The notes beneath the pieces are model-generated. The model saw only the letters and a program-made list of their open reading frames with translations. It searched no databases and was not told where the DNA came from. Of a DNA stretch of 64,000 bases, positions 8,248-16,755 are shown one piece after another. Every line of letters starts with the position of its first letter. The first letter of the stretch is position 1. The stretch is from positions 1 through 64,000 of the forward strand of contig JAABQB010000003.1 of the NCBI GenBank assembly GCA_011391695.1, written 5' to 3'. Source of the DNA: Desulfobacteraceae bacterium (GTDB taxonomy: Bacteria; Desulfobacterota; Desulfobacteria; Desulfobacterales; RPRI01). A program made the position numbers and the translations under genes.

Positions 8248-9258
8248 ATGAAAATAGACAGAATTTTACTTGATCACGGAAGCGGCGGAAAAATCTCACA
8301 CTCGCTGACTCTCGATATCATGCTTCCAGCGTTTGACAACCCGATGCTTTCAAAATTAAATGACGGGGCGATATTGAATATCGGCGGAAAGAAATTGGCC
8401 TTTTCAACGGATACGTATGTTGTTGATCCTATTTTTTTCCCGGGAGGAAATATCGGAGAGCTTGCAATCTATGGAACCGTAAACGATATTGCCATGTGCG
8501 GAGGCATTCCGATGTATCTCAGCGCCGGCCTGGTTATTGAAGAGGGATTTTTAATATCCGATCTTGAGAAAATAATAAAGTCAATGGGAGCTGCTGCTGA
8601 AAAAGCGGGGGTTAAAGTTGTGACAGGCGATACCAAGGTCGTGCCGAAGGGAGCTGCCGACAAGATATTCATAAACACATCAGGGGTAGGACTGATACCA
8701 GACAATGTTGATGTCGGCAGCGATAAAGCACTTCCCGGTGATAAGATTATTTTAAGCGGGACGATTGCCGATCACGGGATTACTGTCTTGACTCAACGGG
8801 AGGGAATGACCTTTACTTCATCGATAAAAAGTGACACTGCTCCTTTAAACGGGATGGTTGAAAGGATATTTAACTCAAGCAGGGATGTCCACGTGTTGCG
8901 TGATCCGACCCGTGGAGGAGTCGGCACATCCCTGAATGAAATAGCCGAAAAGTCCAATTGCGGGATAAAGATTTATGAGAATAAAATACCTCTAAAAAAT
9001 GAAGTCAAAGGGATTTGTGAACTGCTCGGTTTTGATCCTCTTTATATTGCAAACGAGGGGAAGCTAATTGCTTTTGTTGCCTCAAAGGATGCAGAAAAAG
9101 TTCTTTCGGCTATCAGGGAAGATGAGTTCGGGAAAGATGCATGCATAATTGGCGAGGTGGTATCCGGGCATCCGGGGAAAGTTTTTCTTGAGACTGGAAT
9201 CGGCGGAACAAGAATGGTTGATATGCTCACAGGCGACCAGCTTCCGAGAATCTGCTGA
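8248..9258 (+). CDS. hypE: carbamoyl dehydratase HypE
   Basis: HypE accepts the carbamoyl group from HypF on its C-terminal Cys and dehydrates it with ATP to a thiocyanate, the source of CN ligands. The sequence shows the PurM/ThiL-like fold with LDHGSGGKISHSLT at the N-terminus, STDTYVVDP and VTGDTKVVPKG in the ATP site, and RDPTRGGVGTSLNEIA. It ends in the diagnostic PRIC, with the catalytic Cys as last residue. ATG 8248 has AAGGG 7 bp upstream; an upstream GTG at 8197 would add unconserved sequence. The gap to hypD holds a small GGGTTC-type repeat. Confidence 0.96.
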   Translation: MKIDRILLDHGSGGKISHSLTLDIMLPAFDNPMLSKLNDGAILNIGGKKLAFSTDTYVVDPIFFPGGNIGELAIYGTVNDIAMCGGIPMYLSAGLVIEEGFLISDLEKIIKSMGAAAEKAGVKVVTGDTKVVPKGAADKIFINTSGVGLIPDNVDVGSDKALPGDKIILSGTIADHGITVLTQREGMTFTSSIKSDTAPLNGMVERIFNSSRDVHVLRDPTRGGVGTSLNEIAEKSNCGIKIYENKIPLKNEVKGICELLGFDPLYIANEGKLIAFVASKDAEKVLSAIREDEFGKDACIIGEVVSGHPGKVFLETGIGGTRMVDMLTGDQLPRIC

Positions 9259-9279
9259 AAAGAGGCGTTTGGTTTTCCA

Positions 9280-10314
9280 ATGAAATATTCATTAAAAACA
9301 GTTGCTGCAGTTATATTACTTTTAATCTTTGCCGGATGTAACTTAAAGAAAGAGACCCTTATTACAGGCAATACCATGGGAACAACCTATCATATCAAGG
9401 TTGTGTCCTTATTTTATAAAGATACGGAAGGGCTTAAAGGGAAAATAGAAAACAGGCTCAAAGATATTAATAACAGCATGTCCACTTTTTCCAGAGAAAG
9501 TGAAATTACAAGGTTCAATACATTTGATTCTGGAGGGAAGTTTGCTGTTTCTGATGATTTTTTGCAGGTCATGAAGATTGCCCGTACAATCTTTGAGCTA
9601 TCGGAAGGTGCATGGGACGGCACTGTGCATCCTCTTGTTGAACTCTGGGGTTTCGGTTCCAAAGAAAGAAAGAGCGATGTTCCCGATAAAAAGGAAATAG
9701 AAAAAATTCTTATAAATGTCGGGTTTGACAAGATTGAGATTTCTGAAGGCTGGTATCTTGTAAAGAAAAATCCTTCGGTGAGTCTTGATCTTGCTTCAAT
9801 AGCAAAGGGGTATGGAGTTGACGAGATTGCGGATGTTATCAGGAAAGAAGGAATTGACAACTTTCTTGTTGAAATTGGAGGAGAAGTATATGCTTCGGGC
9901 CTGAGAAAAGACGGTGGATACTGGCGTGTAGGAATAAACAGGCCTGATAAAGACGCACTTTTCGATGAAGTATACAAAACGGTAATGCTTAAAAACAAAG
10001 CGCTTGCCACGAGCGGTGATTACAAAAATTATTTTGAAAAAGATAACGCTGTTTATACGCATGTTTTGGACCCGAAAACAGGATATCCTGTAACCAACGG
10101 AGTTGTCAGCGTTTCAGTGATTGCAGATAACTGCACTTTTGCAGACGGGCTTGCAACAGCCATAATGGTTATGGGTCATAAAAAAGGGCTTGAACTTGCA
10201 GATAAAATTCCGAGTATTGAATGCTTTATAGTGGTAAGGGGAAAAGACGGGAAACATGCCGATTACAGCTCGAAAGGTTTTGTTAATAATCAAAAAAACC
10301 TGTTTGAAAAATAA
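9280..10314 (+). CDS. apbE: FAD:protein FMN transferase ApbE, lipoprotein
   Basis: ApbE attaches FMN through a phosphoester bond to Thr/Ser of periplasm-facing flavoproteins such as RnfG/NqrC-type subunits. The N-terminus is a lipoprotein signal (hydrophobic run ending LIFAGC, Cys20). NTMGTTYHIKV marks the domain start, and SLDLASIAKGYGVDEIADVI and LVEIGGEVYASG form the conserved core. THVLDPKTGYPV and ADGLATAIMVMG are family motifs near the end. It starts 21 bp after hypE and is probably co-transcribed with it. No flavoprotein target gene is in the window, so the hydrogenase link may be only positional. Confidence 0.94.
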   Translation: MKYSLKTVAAVILLLIFAGCNLKKETLITGNTMGTTYHIKVVSLFYKDTEGLKGKIENRLKDINNSMSTFSRESEITRFNTFDSGGKFAVSDDFLQVMKIARTIFELSEGAWDGTVHPLVELWGFGSKERKSDVPDKKEIEKILINVGFDKIEISEGWYLVKKNPSVSLDLASIAKGYGVDEIADVIRKEGIDNFLVEIGGEVYASGLRKDGGYWRVGINRPDKDALFDEVYKTVMLKNKALATSGDYKNYFEKDNAVYTHVLDPKTGYPVTNGVVSVSVIADNCTFADGLATAIMVMGHKKGLELADKIPSIECFIVVRGKDGKHADYSSKGFVNNQKNLFEK

Positions 10315-10338
10315 GAAAAAAGGGCGAATAAAATTTAT

Positions 10339-10367
10339 TTGACAAGAACAGGATACTGATATACTTA
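10339..10367 (+). promoter_or_regulatory. putative sigma70 promoter of etfBA
   Basis: A perfect TTGACA (10339-10344) is followed by overlapping -10 candidates TATACT (10360-10365, spacer 15) and TACTTA (10362-10367, spacer 17). It lies 104 bp or more before the etfB start and after the apbE stop. Confidence 0.5.
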
Positions 10368-10470
10368 AACTGCTGAAACATGTAATCTATTAAAATTAAG
10401 GGGTTACGAACTTATATATCCGGTATTATGACAATTTGGCTATAACTTCATTAAGGGAGGAACAGGAAAA

Positions 10471-11259
10471 TTGGAAGTCATTGTCTTATTAAAACAGGTT
10501 CCATCAACCGAGTCGTTTGTGGGTATTTCAGAAAACGGTTTGTCGGTAAAAACTGATGATGTGAAGTGGGTAATCAACCCTTATGACGAATTTGCAGTAG
10601 AAGAAGCTCTCCGGGTGAAAGAGGCACATGGCGGTTCGGGTTCGGTAACCATTCTTTCTGTAGGAACAGAGAAGGCGGTTGAAGCGATAAGAACAGCGCT
10701 TGCAATGGGAGCCGATAAGGGCATATTGATAAGCGATTCCGCGGCATATAATTGCGACGGCTTGCAAACGGCAAAAATTCTGGCTGCTGCAATCAAGAGT
10801 TTACCGTTTGATCTTATTATTGCGGGCCAGCGGGCTGTTGATGGAGATAATTATATGGTGGGATCGGCGGTGGCCGAGCTCCTGAAAATTCCTGCAATTA
10901 CGATGGTAATGAAAGAATCAATAGCCGACAGAAAAATAACATGCAGCAGGACAGTAGAGGGCGGCATGGTTGTCATAGAAGCCCCCCTTCCCGCTCTTAT
11001 CACAACTCAGCGTGGGTTGAATGAACCAAGATATGCATCCCTTCCCGGTATTATGAAGGCCAAGAAAAAACCGCTTGAAATTAAAAGCCTCAAAGATATA
11101 GGTCTTGATTCTGCCGGAACAGGCGCTCCGAAAACAAAGATAATTTCTCTCAAATACCCGCCCGAAAGAAAGGGGGGAAGAATGATTACCGGAGAGACTG
11201 CCGCGGATAAAGCCAGGGCGCTTGTCAAAGCTTTACACGAAGAGGCCAAGATTGTTTGA
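10471..11259 (+). CDS. etfB: electron transfer flavoprotein beta subunit
   Basis: Beta subunit of ETF, which accepts electrons from acyl-CoA dehydrogenases and passes them toward menaquinone. MEVIVLLKQVPSTE at the N-terminus and INPYDEFAVEEALRVKE are the family signature, with AMP-binding segments in VGTEKAVEAIRTALAMGADK and DLIIAGQRAVDGDN. The length of 262 aa is normal. The start is TTG, supported by GGGAGG upstream and by conserved sequence from the first residue. It is followed after 24 bp by etfA. The nearby crotonase and thiolase-fold genes suggest a role in beta-oxidation-like metabolism. I see no basis to call it a bifurcating ETF. Confidence 0.95.
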   Translation: MEVIVLLKQVPSTESFVGISENGLSVKTDDVKWVINPYDEFAVEEALRVKEAHGGSGSVTILSVGTEKAVEAIRTALAMGADKGILISDSAAYNCDGLQTAKILAAAIKSLPFDLIIAGQRAVDGDNYMVGSAVAELLKIPAITMVMKESIADRKITCSRTVEGGMVVIEAPLPALITTQRGLNEPRYASLPGIMKAKKKPLEIKSLKDIGLDSAGTGAPKTKIISLKYPPERKGGRMITGETAADKARALVKALHEEAKIV

Positions 11260-11283
11260 TAAACTTACTATAAGGAGATGGAT

Positions 11284-12252
11284 ATGTCTTGTGGTGTACT
11301 TGCAATAGCAGAACAGGTAAATGGAGTTTTCCGGAAGGTCACTTACGAAGCGCTCAGTGAGGGAAGGGTCATAGCGGATGGTCTTGGATGCTCTCTTTCA
11401 GTTGCGGTTCTTGGCTCCGGTATAAAAAACAATTCCGAGTCATTGGGAAAATACGGCGCCGAAAGGATACTTGTCGCAGACGATGCAGCACTTGAAGAGT
11501 ACATGACCGACACATACACGAATGTCATTGCCGGTATTGTAACCAGAGAAAAACCCTGCGTAATTATTTTAGGTGCTTCCTCCCGTGGAAGAGACCTTGC
11601 AGCGAGGCTGTCCGCCAGACTCGATGCTCCTCTTGCTATGGATTGTGTCGCGGTAAGGCTTGATGCCGGAAATGTTGTTGTGACGCGACCCATGTACGGC
11701 GGGAAAATTCTTGCCGAAATCATGCTTGAAGGAGAGCCACGGATAATTGCAATCCGTCCCAATTCAATGAAGATTGCCGAATCTCAAAAGACAGGAGTCG
11801 TTGAAATTATTGTCGTGGACAAGGGCAGCACGGATCTTAAATTTATAGAGAAGAAACTTGATACGGGCAAGGTCGAATTGACTGAAGCCGATGTGGTTGT
11901 TTCAGGCGGCAGGGGAATGGGAGGGCCTGATTATTCGGCAATAGAAAAGCTTGCCGGGATTTTTGGAGGGGCTGTCGGAGCTTCCAGGTCTGCCGTTGAT
12001 GAAGGATGGAGGCCTCACTCGGATCAGGTCGGGCAAACTGGAAAAGTTGTTTCGCCGAATCTTTACATTGCCTGCGGGATATCTGGAGCGATACAGCATC
12101 TTGCCGGAATGTCTTCATCGAAGGTCATAGTAGCTATAAACAAGGATCCCGAAGCGCCGATATTTGCTAAAGCAGATTACGGAATTGTCGGAGATCTTTT
12201 TGAAATTGCGCCTTTGATTACTGAAGAGATTAAAAAAGTCAAAGGGTTATAG
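11284..12252 (+). CDS. etfA: electron transfer flavoprotein alpha subunit
   Basis: Alpha subunit of ETF that binds the redox-active FAD. The C-terminal FAD domain is clear: VVSGGRGMGGPDYSAIEKLA, VGASRSAVDEGW, DQVGQTGKVVSPNLYIACG, GISGAIQHLAGM and AINKDPEAPIFAKADYG. The length of 322 aa is normal. ATG 11284 is preferred over ATG 11278, because AAGGAG directly abuts the latter and is 6 bp from the former. A strong terminator follows, so etfBA forms a two-gene operon. Confidence 0.96.
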   Translation: MSCGVLAIAEQVNGVFRKVTYEALSEGRVIADGLGCSLSVAVLGSGIKNNSESLGKYGAERILVADDAALEEYMTDTYTNVIAGIVTREKPCVIILGASSRGRDLAARLSARLDAPLAMDCVAVRLDAGNVVVTRPMYGGKILAEIMLEGEPRIIAIRPNSMKIAESQKTGVVEIIVVDKGSTDLKFIEKKLDTGKVELTEADVVVSGGRGMGGPDYSAIEKLAGIFGGAVGASRSAVDEGWRPHSDQVGQTGKVVSPNLYIACGISGAIQHLAGMSSSKVIVAINKDPEAPIFAKADYGIVGDLFEIAPLITEEIKKVKGL

Positions 12253-12268
12253 AAGATTGGTTTTTCGC

Positions 12269-12307
12269 GGCTGCCTTGGCAAAAAAAGGCAGCCCCCTTT
12301 TTTCGCG
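12269..12307 (+). terminator. Rho-independent terminator after etfBA
   Basis: GGCTGCCTT (12269-12277) pairs with AAGGCAGCC (12287-12295), followed by C residues and a T run. Confidence 0.88.
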
Positions 12308-12330
12308 GCGGAAATAATACACGGCTTTAT

Positions 12331-13659
12331 ATGCGAAGACATAAAAAAAGCGTCTATCTTGAAAGTCTTGGTTGCGCAAGAAACCTTGTTGACAGCGAAC
12401 TGATGCTCGGAAGACTTGCTGCCGCCGGATGGAATATTATGAAGGACCCTGCCGGCGTCAGTGCAATAATAATAAATACGTGCAGCTTCATAGAATCCGC
12501 GATAACCGAATCGATTGATACAATTCTTGAGCTGGCAAAGCACAAGCAGAATGGCAGGTGCCGGCGTATTATAGTAACGGGATGCCTTCCTGAACGTTTC
12601 AGAGAAAAGATAGTAAAAACCCTTCCCGAAGTAGATTTTTTCCTCGGCACCGGTGCATATGATAAAATAATACAGGCTGTCGAGGGAGTTCCCATGGTAT
12701 CCGGATGTCTTTTGCCTGACCCGAATCTGACATCTGTTAGCGGAGCATCGGTCCCGCGAATAAGAAGTTTGTCCCACATGGCTTACATAAAGATTGCCGA
12801 AGGATGCAGCAGGCATTGCAGCTATTGTATAATTCCCAGGCTTCGGGGGAAGCAGCGGAGCCGGCCTGCCGAAGATATAGTATCAGAATCGCGGTTGCTC
12901 ATTGAATCGGGAGCAAAGGAGCTTGTCCTTGTAGCCCAGGATACTACATCATATGGTAAGGATTTGGGCGGTCGGGTCACCCTTGGGCTGCTTCTTAACA
13001 AAATTTCCAAAATAGCAGGGAATACATGGATAAGAGTGCTGTATGGTCATCCTGAAAGTATTGATGATGAAACAATAAAAACTATGGCATCCGGCAGCAA
13101 CATTTGTTCTTATTTTGATATTCCGATCCAGCACGCAAGCCGTTCTGTCTTAAAAAAAATGGGAAGAAACTACAGCCAAACATACCTGTTACGCCTGTTT
13201 GATAAAATACGGTCAATGGTTCCTGATGCATCCCTGCGGACGACAGTGATATCAGGTTTTCCCGGAGAAACGGAGAAAGATATTAAAGAGCTTTTGTCAT
13301 TTATTGAAAAAGTCAAATTTGATCATCTCGGGGCTTTTGTCTATTCCGATTCCAAAGATATTCCATCCCATAAGCTTTCGGACAGGATTCCAAAAAATAT
13401 TGCAAAAAAAAGATATGACAGGATTATGTCCCGCCAGATGGAAATATCCCTTGAAAATAACAGGAAATATATTGGCAAGGTTCTTGATGTGCTGATAGAA
13501 GAGTCTCCCGAAGAAAAGCTTTTTATAGGCCGAACCATAGATCAAGCTCCTGAAGTGGACGGCATTACCTACGTTACAGGAGATCTGAAGATCGGTTCAT
13601 TTGCCAGGGCTAAAATAACCGATGCGCTTGAATATGATCTTGTCGGAGAAGCTGCGTGA
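12331..13659 (+). CDS. rimO: ribosomal protein uS12 methylthiotransferase RimO
   Basis: Radical SAM enzyme that methylthiolates an Asp of ribosomal protein S12. The N-terminal UPF0004 domain shows ESLGCARNLVDSE with the first auxiliary-cluster Cys, then NTCSFI and VTGCLPE. The radical SAM motif is CSRHCSYC in IAEGCSRHCSYCIIPRLRG, and the C-terminus carries a TRAM-like beta domain. The SLGCARNLVDSE and PRLRGKQRSRP signatures favour RimO over MiaB. The length of 442 aa is normal. The end overlaps the next start (GTGA), which implies coupled translation with the prenyltransferase. Confidence 0.95.
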   Translation: MRRHKKSVYLESLGCARNLVDSELMLGRLAAAGWNIMKDPAGVSAIIINTCSFIESAITESIDTILELAKHKQNGRCRRIIVTGCLPERFREKIVKTLPEVDFFLGTGAYDKIIQAVEGVPMVSGCLLPDPNLTSVSGASVPRIRSLSHMAYIKIAEGCSRHCSYCIIPRLRGKQRSRPAEDIVSESRLLIESGAKELVLVAQDTTSYGKDLGGRVTLGLLLNKISKIAGNTWIRVLYGHPESIDDETIKTMASGSNICSYFDIPIQHASRSVLKKMGRNYSQTYLLRLFDKIRSMVPDASLRTTVISGFPGETEKDIKELLSFIEKVKFDHLGAFVYSDSKDIPSHKLSDRIPKNIAKKRYDRIMSRQMEISLENNRKYIGKVLDVLIEESPEEKLFIGRTIDQAPEVDGITYVTGDLKIGSFARAKITDALEYDLVGEAA

Positions 13660-14636
13660 AAGATTTAAAGGGTGAAATTCTTGCGATGGTCGAAAAAGAC
13701 CTTGCGGAAATTGAAATTGCACTTACGGATAATTTGAACCCCTATCTGGACCTGGTCTCTGATGTGGCAAAACATATTCTTTTTGCCGGGGGGAAGAGAT
13801 TAAGACCGCTTCTCATGGTCCTTTCAGCAAGAATCTGCGGTTATCAAGGGAACTACGACAAAGTCTTTTCAACTATCTTTGAATATCTGCACGCCGCAAC
13901 ACTTCTACACGATGACCTTGTTGACGGCGCAGAATTAAGGAGAGGAAAACCTGTTGCAAACAGAATCTGGGGAAATTCAACAACGGTTCTGGTTGGGGAT
14001 TTTCTTCTTGCCAGGGGCCTTTCAATTGCGGCTGCTACCGGAAAACCGAGAATTATCAAAATAATTGCTGAAATCACCGAAAATATGTCCCAGGGAGAAA
14101 TCCATCAACTTATGAGGAAGGGGCGCCTGGACATTACGGAAGAAGAATATCTTGAAGTTATATGGCGTAAAACCGCAGTCTTGTTCCAGGGCGCATGCAG
14201 GATTAGCTCCATTATAGCCAATTCTCCAAAACGTTATGAGAAAGCACTTTCGGAATATGGAAATAATCTGGGAATAGCTTTCCAGATGGCCGATGACCTC
14301 CTTGACTACACGCTTGATACAAATGCTCTTGGAAAAAAGGTAGGGGCCGATTTAAAAGAGGGTAAAATCACTCTTCCTGTAATATATGCGTTAAAGAAAG
14401 CCGGCAGAACCGACCGGCACAGGATGGAGTCAATAATAAAAAATAATAAATTTTCTGTCAGAGAATTTAAATTGCTGATAGAATTGCTTGAAAAATATGG
14501 AGGGATTGCTTACACAAAAGAGCGTGCAAAAGAATACATTGAAAAGGGGAAAAGAGCTCTTCTTGTTTTCAAACCATCAAAAACAAGAAAACTGCTTGAA
14601 TATATAGCCGATTATGCGCTGGTTAGAAAAACCTGA
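13656..14636 (+). CDS. ispB: polyprenyl diphosphate synthase (octaprenyl/heptaprenyl type)
   Basis: Trans-prenyltransferase that extends allylic diphosphates with IPP, probably for the menaquinone side chain. GGKRLRPLL is the FARM-flanking motif, the first Asp-rich motif is LLHDDLVDGAELRRGKP, and the second is FQMADDLLDYTLD. The 326-aa length fits the long-chain IspB/HepT class. The start is a GTG overlapping the rimO stop. Chain length cannot be read with certainty from the sequence. It depends on IPP, for which no MEP pathway gene is present here. Confidence 0.92.
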   Translation: MKDLKGEILAMVEKDLAEIEIALTDNLNPYLDLVSDVAKHILFAGGKRLRPLLMVLSARICGYQGNYDKVFSTIFEYLHAATLLHDDLVDGAELRRGKPVANRIWGNSTTVLVGDFLLARGLSIAAATGKPRIIKIIAEITENMSQGEIHQLMRKGRLDITEEEYLEVIWRKTAVLFQGACRISSIIANSPKRYEKALSEYGNNLGIAFQMADDLLDYTLDTNALGKKVGADLKEGKITLPVIYALKKAGRTDRHRMESIIKNNKFSVREFKLLIELLEKYGGIAYTKERAKEYIEKGKRALLVFKPSKTRKLLEYIADYALVRKT

Positions 14637-14677
14637 TCCTGGATTTCATTAGCAACGAAAAACAAATCGACCGGTAA

Positions 14678-15238
14678 ATGAAAATTAATATTCCAAACAT
14701 AATAACGCTTATAAGAGTTTTGCTTGTTCCCCTGTTTGTTATTTATCTGATAAAGGATATGTTTTTTTCAGCCCTCATTGTATTTGCAATTGCCGGGTTG
14801 AGCGATGGGCTGGATGGATTTATCGCAAGATATTTCAACCAGCGCACAGAACTGGGAGCTTACCTTGACCCGATTGCGGATAAACTCCTTATTACTTCGG
14901 CATTTATAAGCCTCGCAGTGATGAAAATAATTCCGGGCTGGTTGGCTGTTATCGTAATAAGCCGGGATGTTTTAATACTTCTCGGAATCGCAATCTTTTC
15001 GATTACCGATATAACGGTTGATATCAAACCGAGCTTTATCAGCAAATGCACAACCGTTACCCAGCTTACAACAGTTGTTTTCGTTCTTTTTAATCCGGTA
15101 GTATCAGGAGCCGCAATGATCGGATATTTATTGTACTGGCTCACGGCAGGGCTTTCAATCCTTTCCGGCTTTCACTATATTTACAGAGGCATGAATATTC
15201 TACAAAATATCTCTTCAAACAACCAGAAACAGAAATAG
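14678..15238 (+). CDS. pgsA: CDP-diacylglycerol--glycerol-3-phosphate 3-phosphatidyltransferase
   Basis: Membrane enzyme for the committed step of phosphatidylglycerol synthesis. The CDP-alcohol phosphotransferase motif is intact: SDGLDGFIARYFNQR followed by GAYLDPIADKLL, containing the four catalytic Asp. Several hydrophobic helices surround it (IITLIRVLLVPLFVIYLI and later segments). The length of 186 aa is typical of PgsA. It follows the prenyltransferase by about 40 bp and precedes tRNA-Val. Confidence 0.93.
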   Translation: MKINIPNIITLIRVLLVPLFVIYLIKDMFFSALIVFAIAGLSDGLDGFIARYFNQRTELGAYLDPIADKLLITSAFISLAVMKIIPGWLAVIVISRDVLILLGIAIFSITDITVDIKPSFISKCTTVTQLTTVVFVLFNPVVSGAAMIGYLLYWLTAGLSILSGFHYIYRGMNILQNISSNNQKQK

Positions 15239-15298
15239 GTTTTCCGCTCATTTCCCTTGACATGAAAATTCAGAGATGTTAGTTTTTTTCCGTAATGA

Positions 15299-15373
15299 AG
15301 GCGCGTAGCTCAGGGGGAGAGCGCTACCCTGACACGGTAGAAGTCGTTGGTTCAAATCCAATCGCGCCTACCA
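15299..15373 (+). tRNA. tRNA-Val (anticodon GAC)
   Basis: 75-nt cloverleaf with acceptor AGGCGCG/CGCGCCT, D arm GCTC/GAGC, anticodon stem CTACC/GGTAG with loop CTGACAC (anticodon GAC), T arm GTTGG/CCAAT and encoded ACCA. Confidence 0.96.
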
Positions 15374-15383
15374 GAAATAATCA

Positions 15384-15416
15384 GGGGTTAACCGTTTGCG
15401 GTTAGCCCCTTTTTTT
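15384..15416 (+). terminator. Rho-independent terminator after tRNA-Val
   Basis: GGGGTTAACCG pairs with CGGTTAGCCCC around TTTG (one mismatch), followed by a run of T. It ends just before the convergent HMG-CoA reductase gene and may serve both strands. Confidence 0.88.
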
Positions 15417-15429
15417 AGATTTCAGATTC

Positions 15430-16599
15430 TTATCTGTTCCGTCCATATTTATCATGGCTGGTCACCCAATCTCCGGCCAAGACGGCGCTGGCCAGAGAAA
15501 TTTCTCCGCAAAGCACGGTTCCGGCAACTATTTCAGTGAATTTCTGAACCTTGCCCGCTCCGTGGCAGCCCAGGAGTTCGAGGCATTCCTTCTGGGTGGC
15601 AAGACCTGTCCCACCCCCGAACGTTCCGACAATCAGCGATGGCAAGGTAACGGAAAAATAATAATCGCCGGTCGGGGTTTTTTCCACATAGACCAGAGCA
15701 GCCGATGATTCGGACACATTGGCCACATCCTGGCCTGTGGCGATGAACAGCGCCGTGATCCCGTTTGCCGAATGAGAGCCGTTATTGTTGGCGCCCGCAA
15801 GAAAACTGCCCAGGGAGCTGACCTGACGTTGCTGAACAAGAATATCCACAGGTACGCCAGCAATCTTCTGGATCAGGGCTGCCGGAATCGTGACCTCGGC
15901 AGTAACCCGTTTACCGCGGGTTCTAAGCATGTTTATTCTGGACGGTTTCTTATCCGTGTCGATATTGCCGGAAAGCACGTATCGTCTGATATCCGGATAC
16001 TTATCTTTAATCCATTCACAGGCCACAAAAGTGGCTTTGCCCACCATGTTCTGGCCTGCCGCGTCACCGGTAGTGTAATTGAACCTGAGAAACATCAGCT
16101 TGCCCACAGGATACTGCTCAATATCCCTTAACTTGCCGGACCGGGTAGTGGTTTCGGCCTGGGCTTTGATCTCCGGAAAATGTTCTTTGATCCAGATTCC
16201 AAAATCCCGGCTTACCCGCGCATCTTCAAAATGAAACACCGGCGCGCGCTGCATCACATCATCCTGGATGGTTGTTTTCACCCCGCCGCTTTCATAAATC
16301 ACCTTCATTCCCCGGTTATAACTGGCCACCAGCGTACCTTCCGACGTGGCAAGAGGAATGAAAAACTCGCCCCTGGCATGTTCGCCGTTCATGAGAAGGG
16401 GTCCGGCTAAGCCGATGGGGATCTGGGCCACTCCTGAAAAATGTTCTATATTTCCGGGTAATATGCCTGGATCAAAGGAATACTGTCGCAAATGATGGGT
16501 TTTGACCCCGGTGAAACTTTCGACAAAGGCCAGTCTCTTTTCAGCCATTTCACGACTGTAGTCTGCGGGTCCCGATTTACGGGGGATACTCTTTCTCAT
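15430..16599 (-). CDS. class I 3-hydroxy-3-methylglutaryl-CoA reductase
   Basis: Reduces HMG-CoA to mevalonate, or works in reverse. The class I features are IPIGLAGPL, ATSEGTLVASYNRGMKV, the cofactor motif TTGDAAGQNMV, IDTDKKPSRINML, ATGQDVANVSESSAAL and VGTFGGGTGLATQ. The catalytic set is complete: Glu in NIEHFSG, Lys in DKKP, Asp in GQDVAN and His in TSHDKYGRN. The class II signature is absent. The length of 389 aa fits a soluble catalytic domain with no membrane anchor. It is monocistronic, sits against tRNA-Val and its terminator, and uses more C/G-ending codons than most neighbours, which suggests acquisition by transfer. No HMG-CoA synthase or mevalonate kinase lies in the window, so its pathway is unclear. 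Confidence 0.92.
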   Translation of the reverse strand: MRKSIPRKSGPADYSREMAEKRLAFVESFTGVKTHHLRQYSFDPGILPGNIEHFSGVAQIPIGLAGPLLMNGEHARGEFFIPLATSEGTLVASYNRGMKVIYESGGVKTTIQDDVMQRAPVFHFEDARVSRDFGIWIKEHFPEIKAQAETTTRSGKLRDIEQYPVGKLMFLRFNYTTGDAAGQNMVGKATFVACEWIKDKYPDIRRYVLSGNIDTDKKPSRINMLRTRGKRVTAEVTIPAALIQKIAGVPVDILVQQRQVSSLGSFLAGANNNGSHSANGITALFIATGQDVANVSESSAALVYVEKTPTGDYYFSVTLPSLIVGTFGGGTGLATQKECLELLGCHGAGKVQKFTEIVAGTVLCGEISLASAVLAGDWVTSHDKYGRNR

Positions 16600-16755
16600 G
16601 GTTATTTCTCCTGTTATGGTAGTATCTGAACGGAAACCGTAAACAAATAAAAACGATAGATAGAATATTTTGAGGATTTGCGTTTGAACTAATTGATCTT
16701 ACGCCGCTAATCAGCCGCACGGCTTTTTGCGTCGGCTGAATTAGCCTTTATGCCT

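Noticed and set aside
15299-16599. Integrative island at tRNA-Val
   Set aside because: HMG-CoA reductase lies next to the tRNA, but no integrase or duplicated tRNA end was found.
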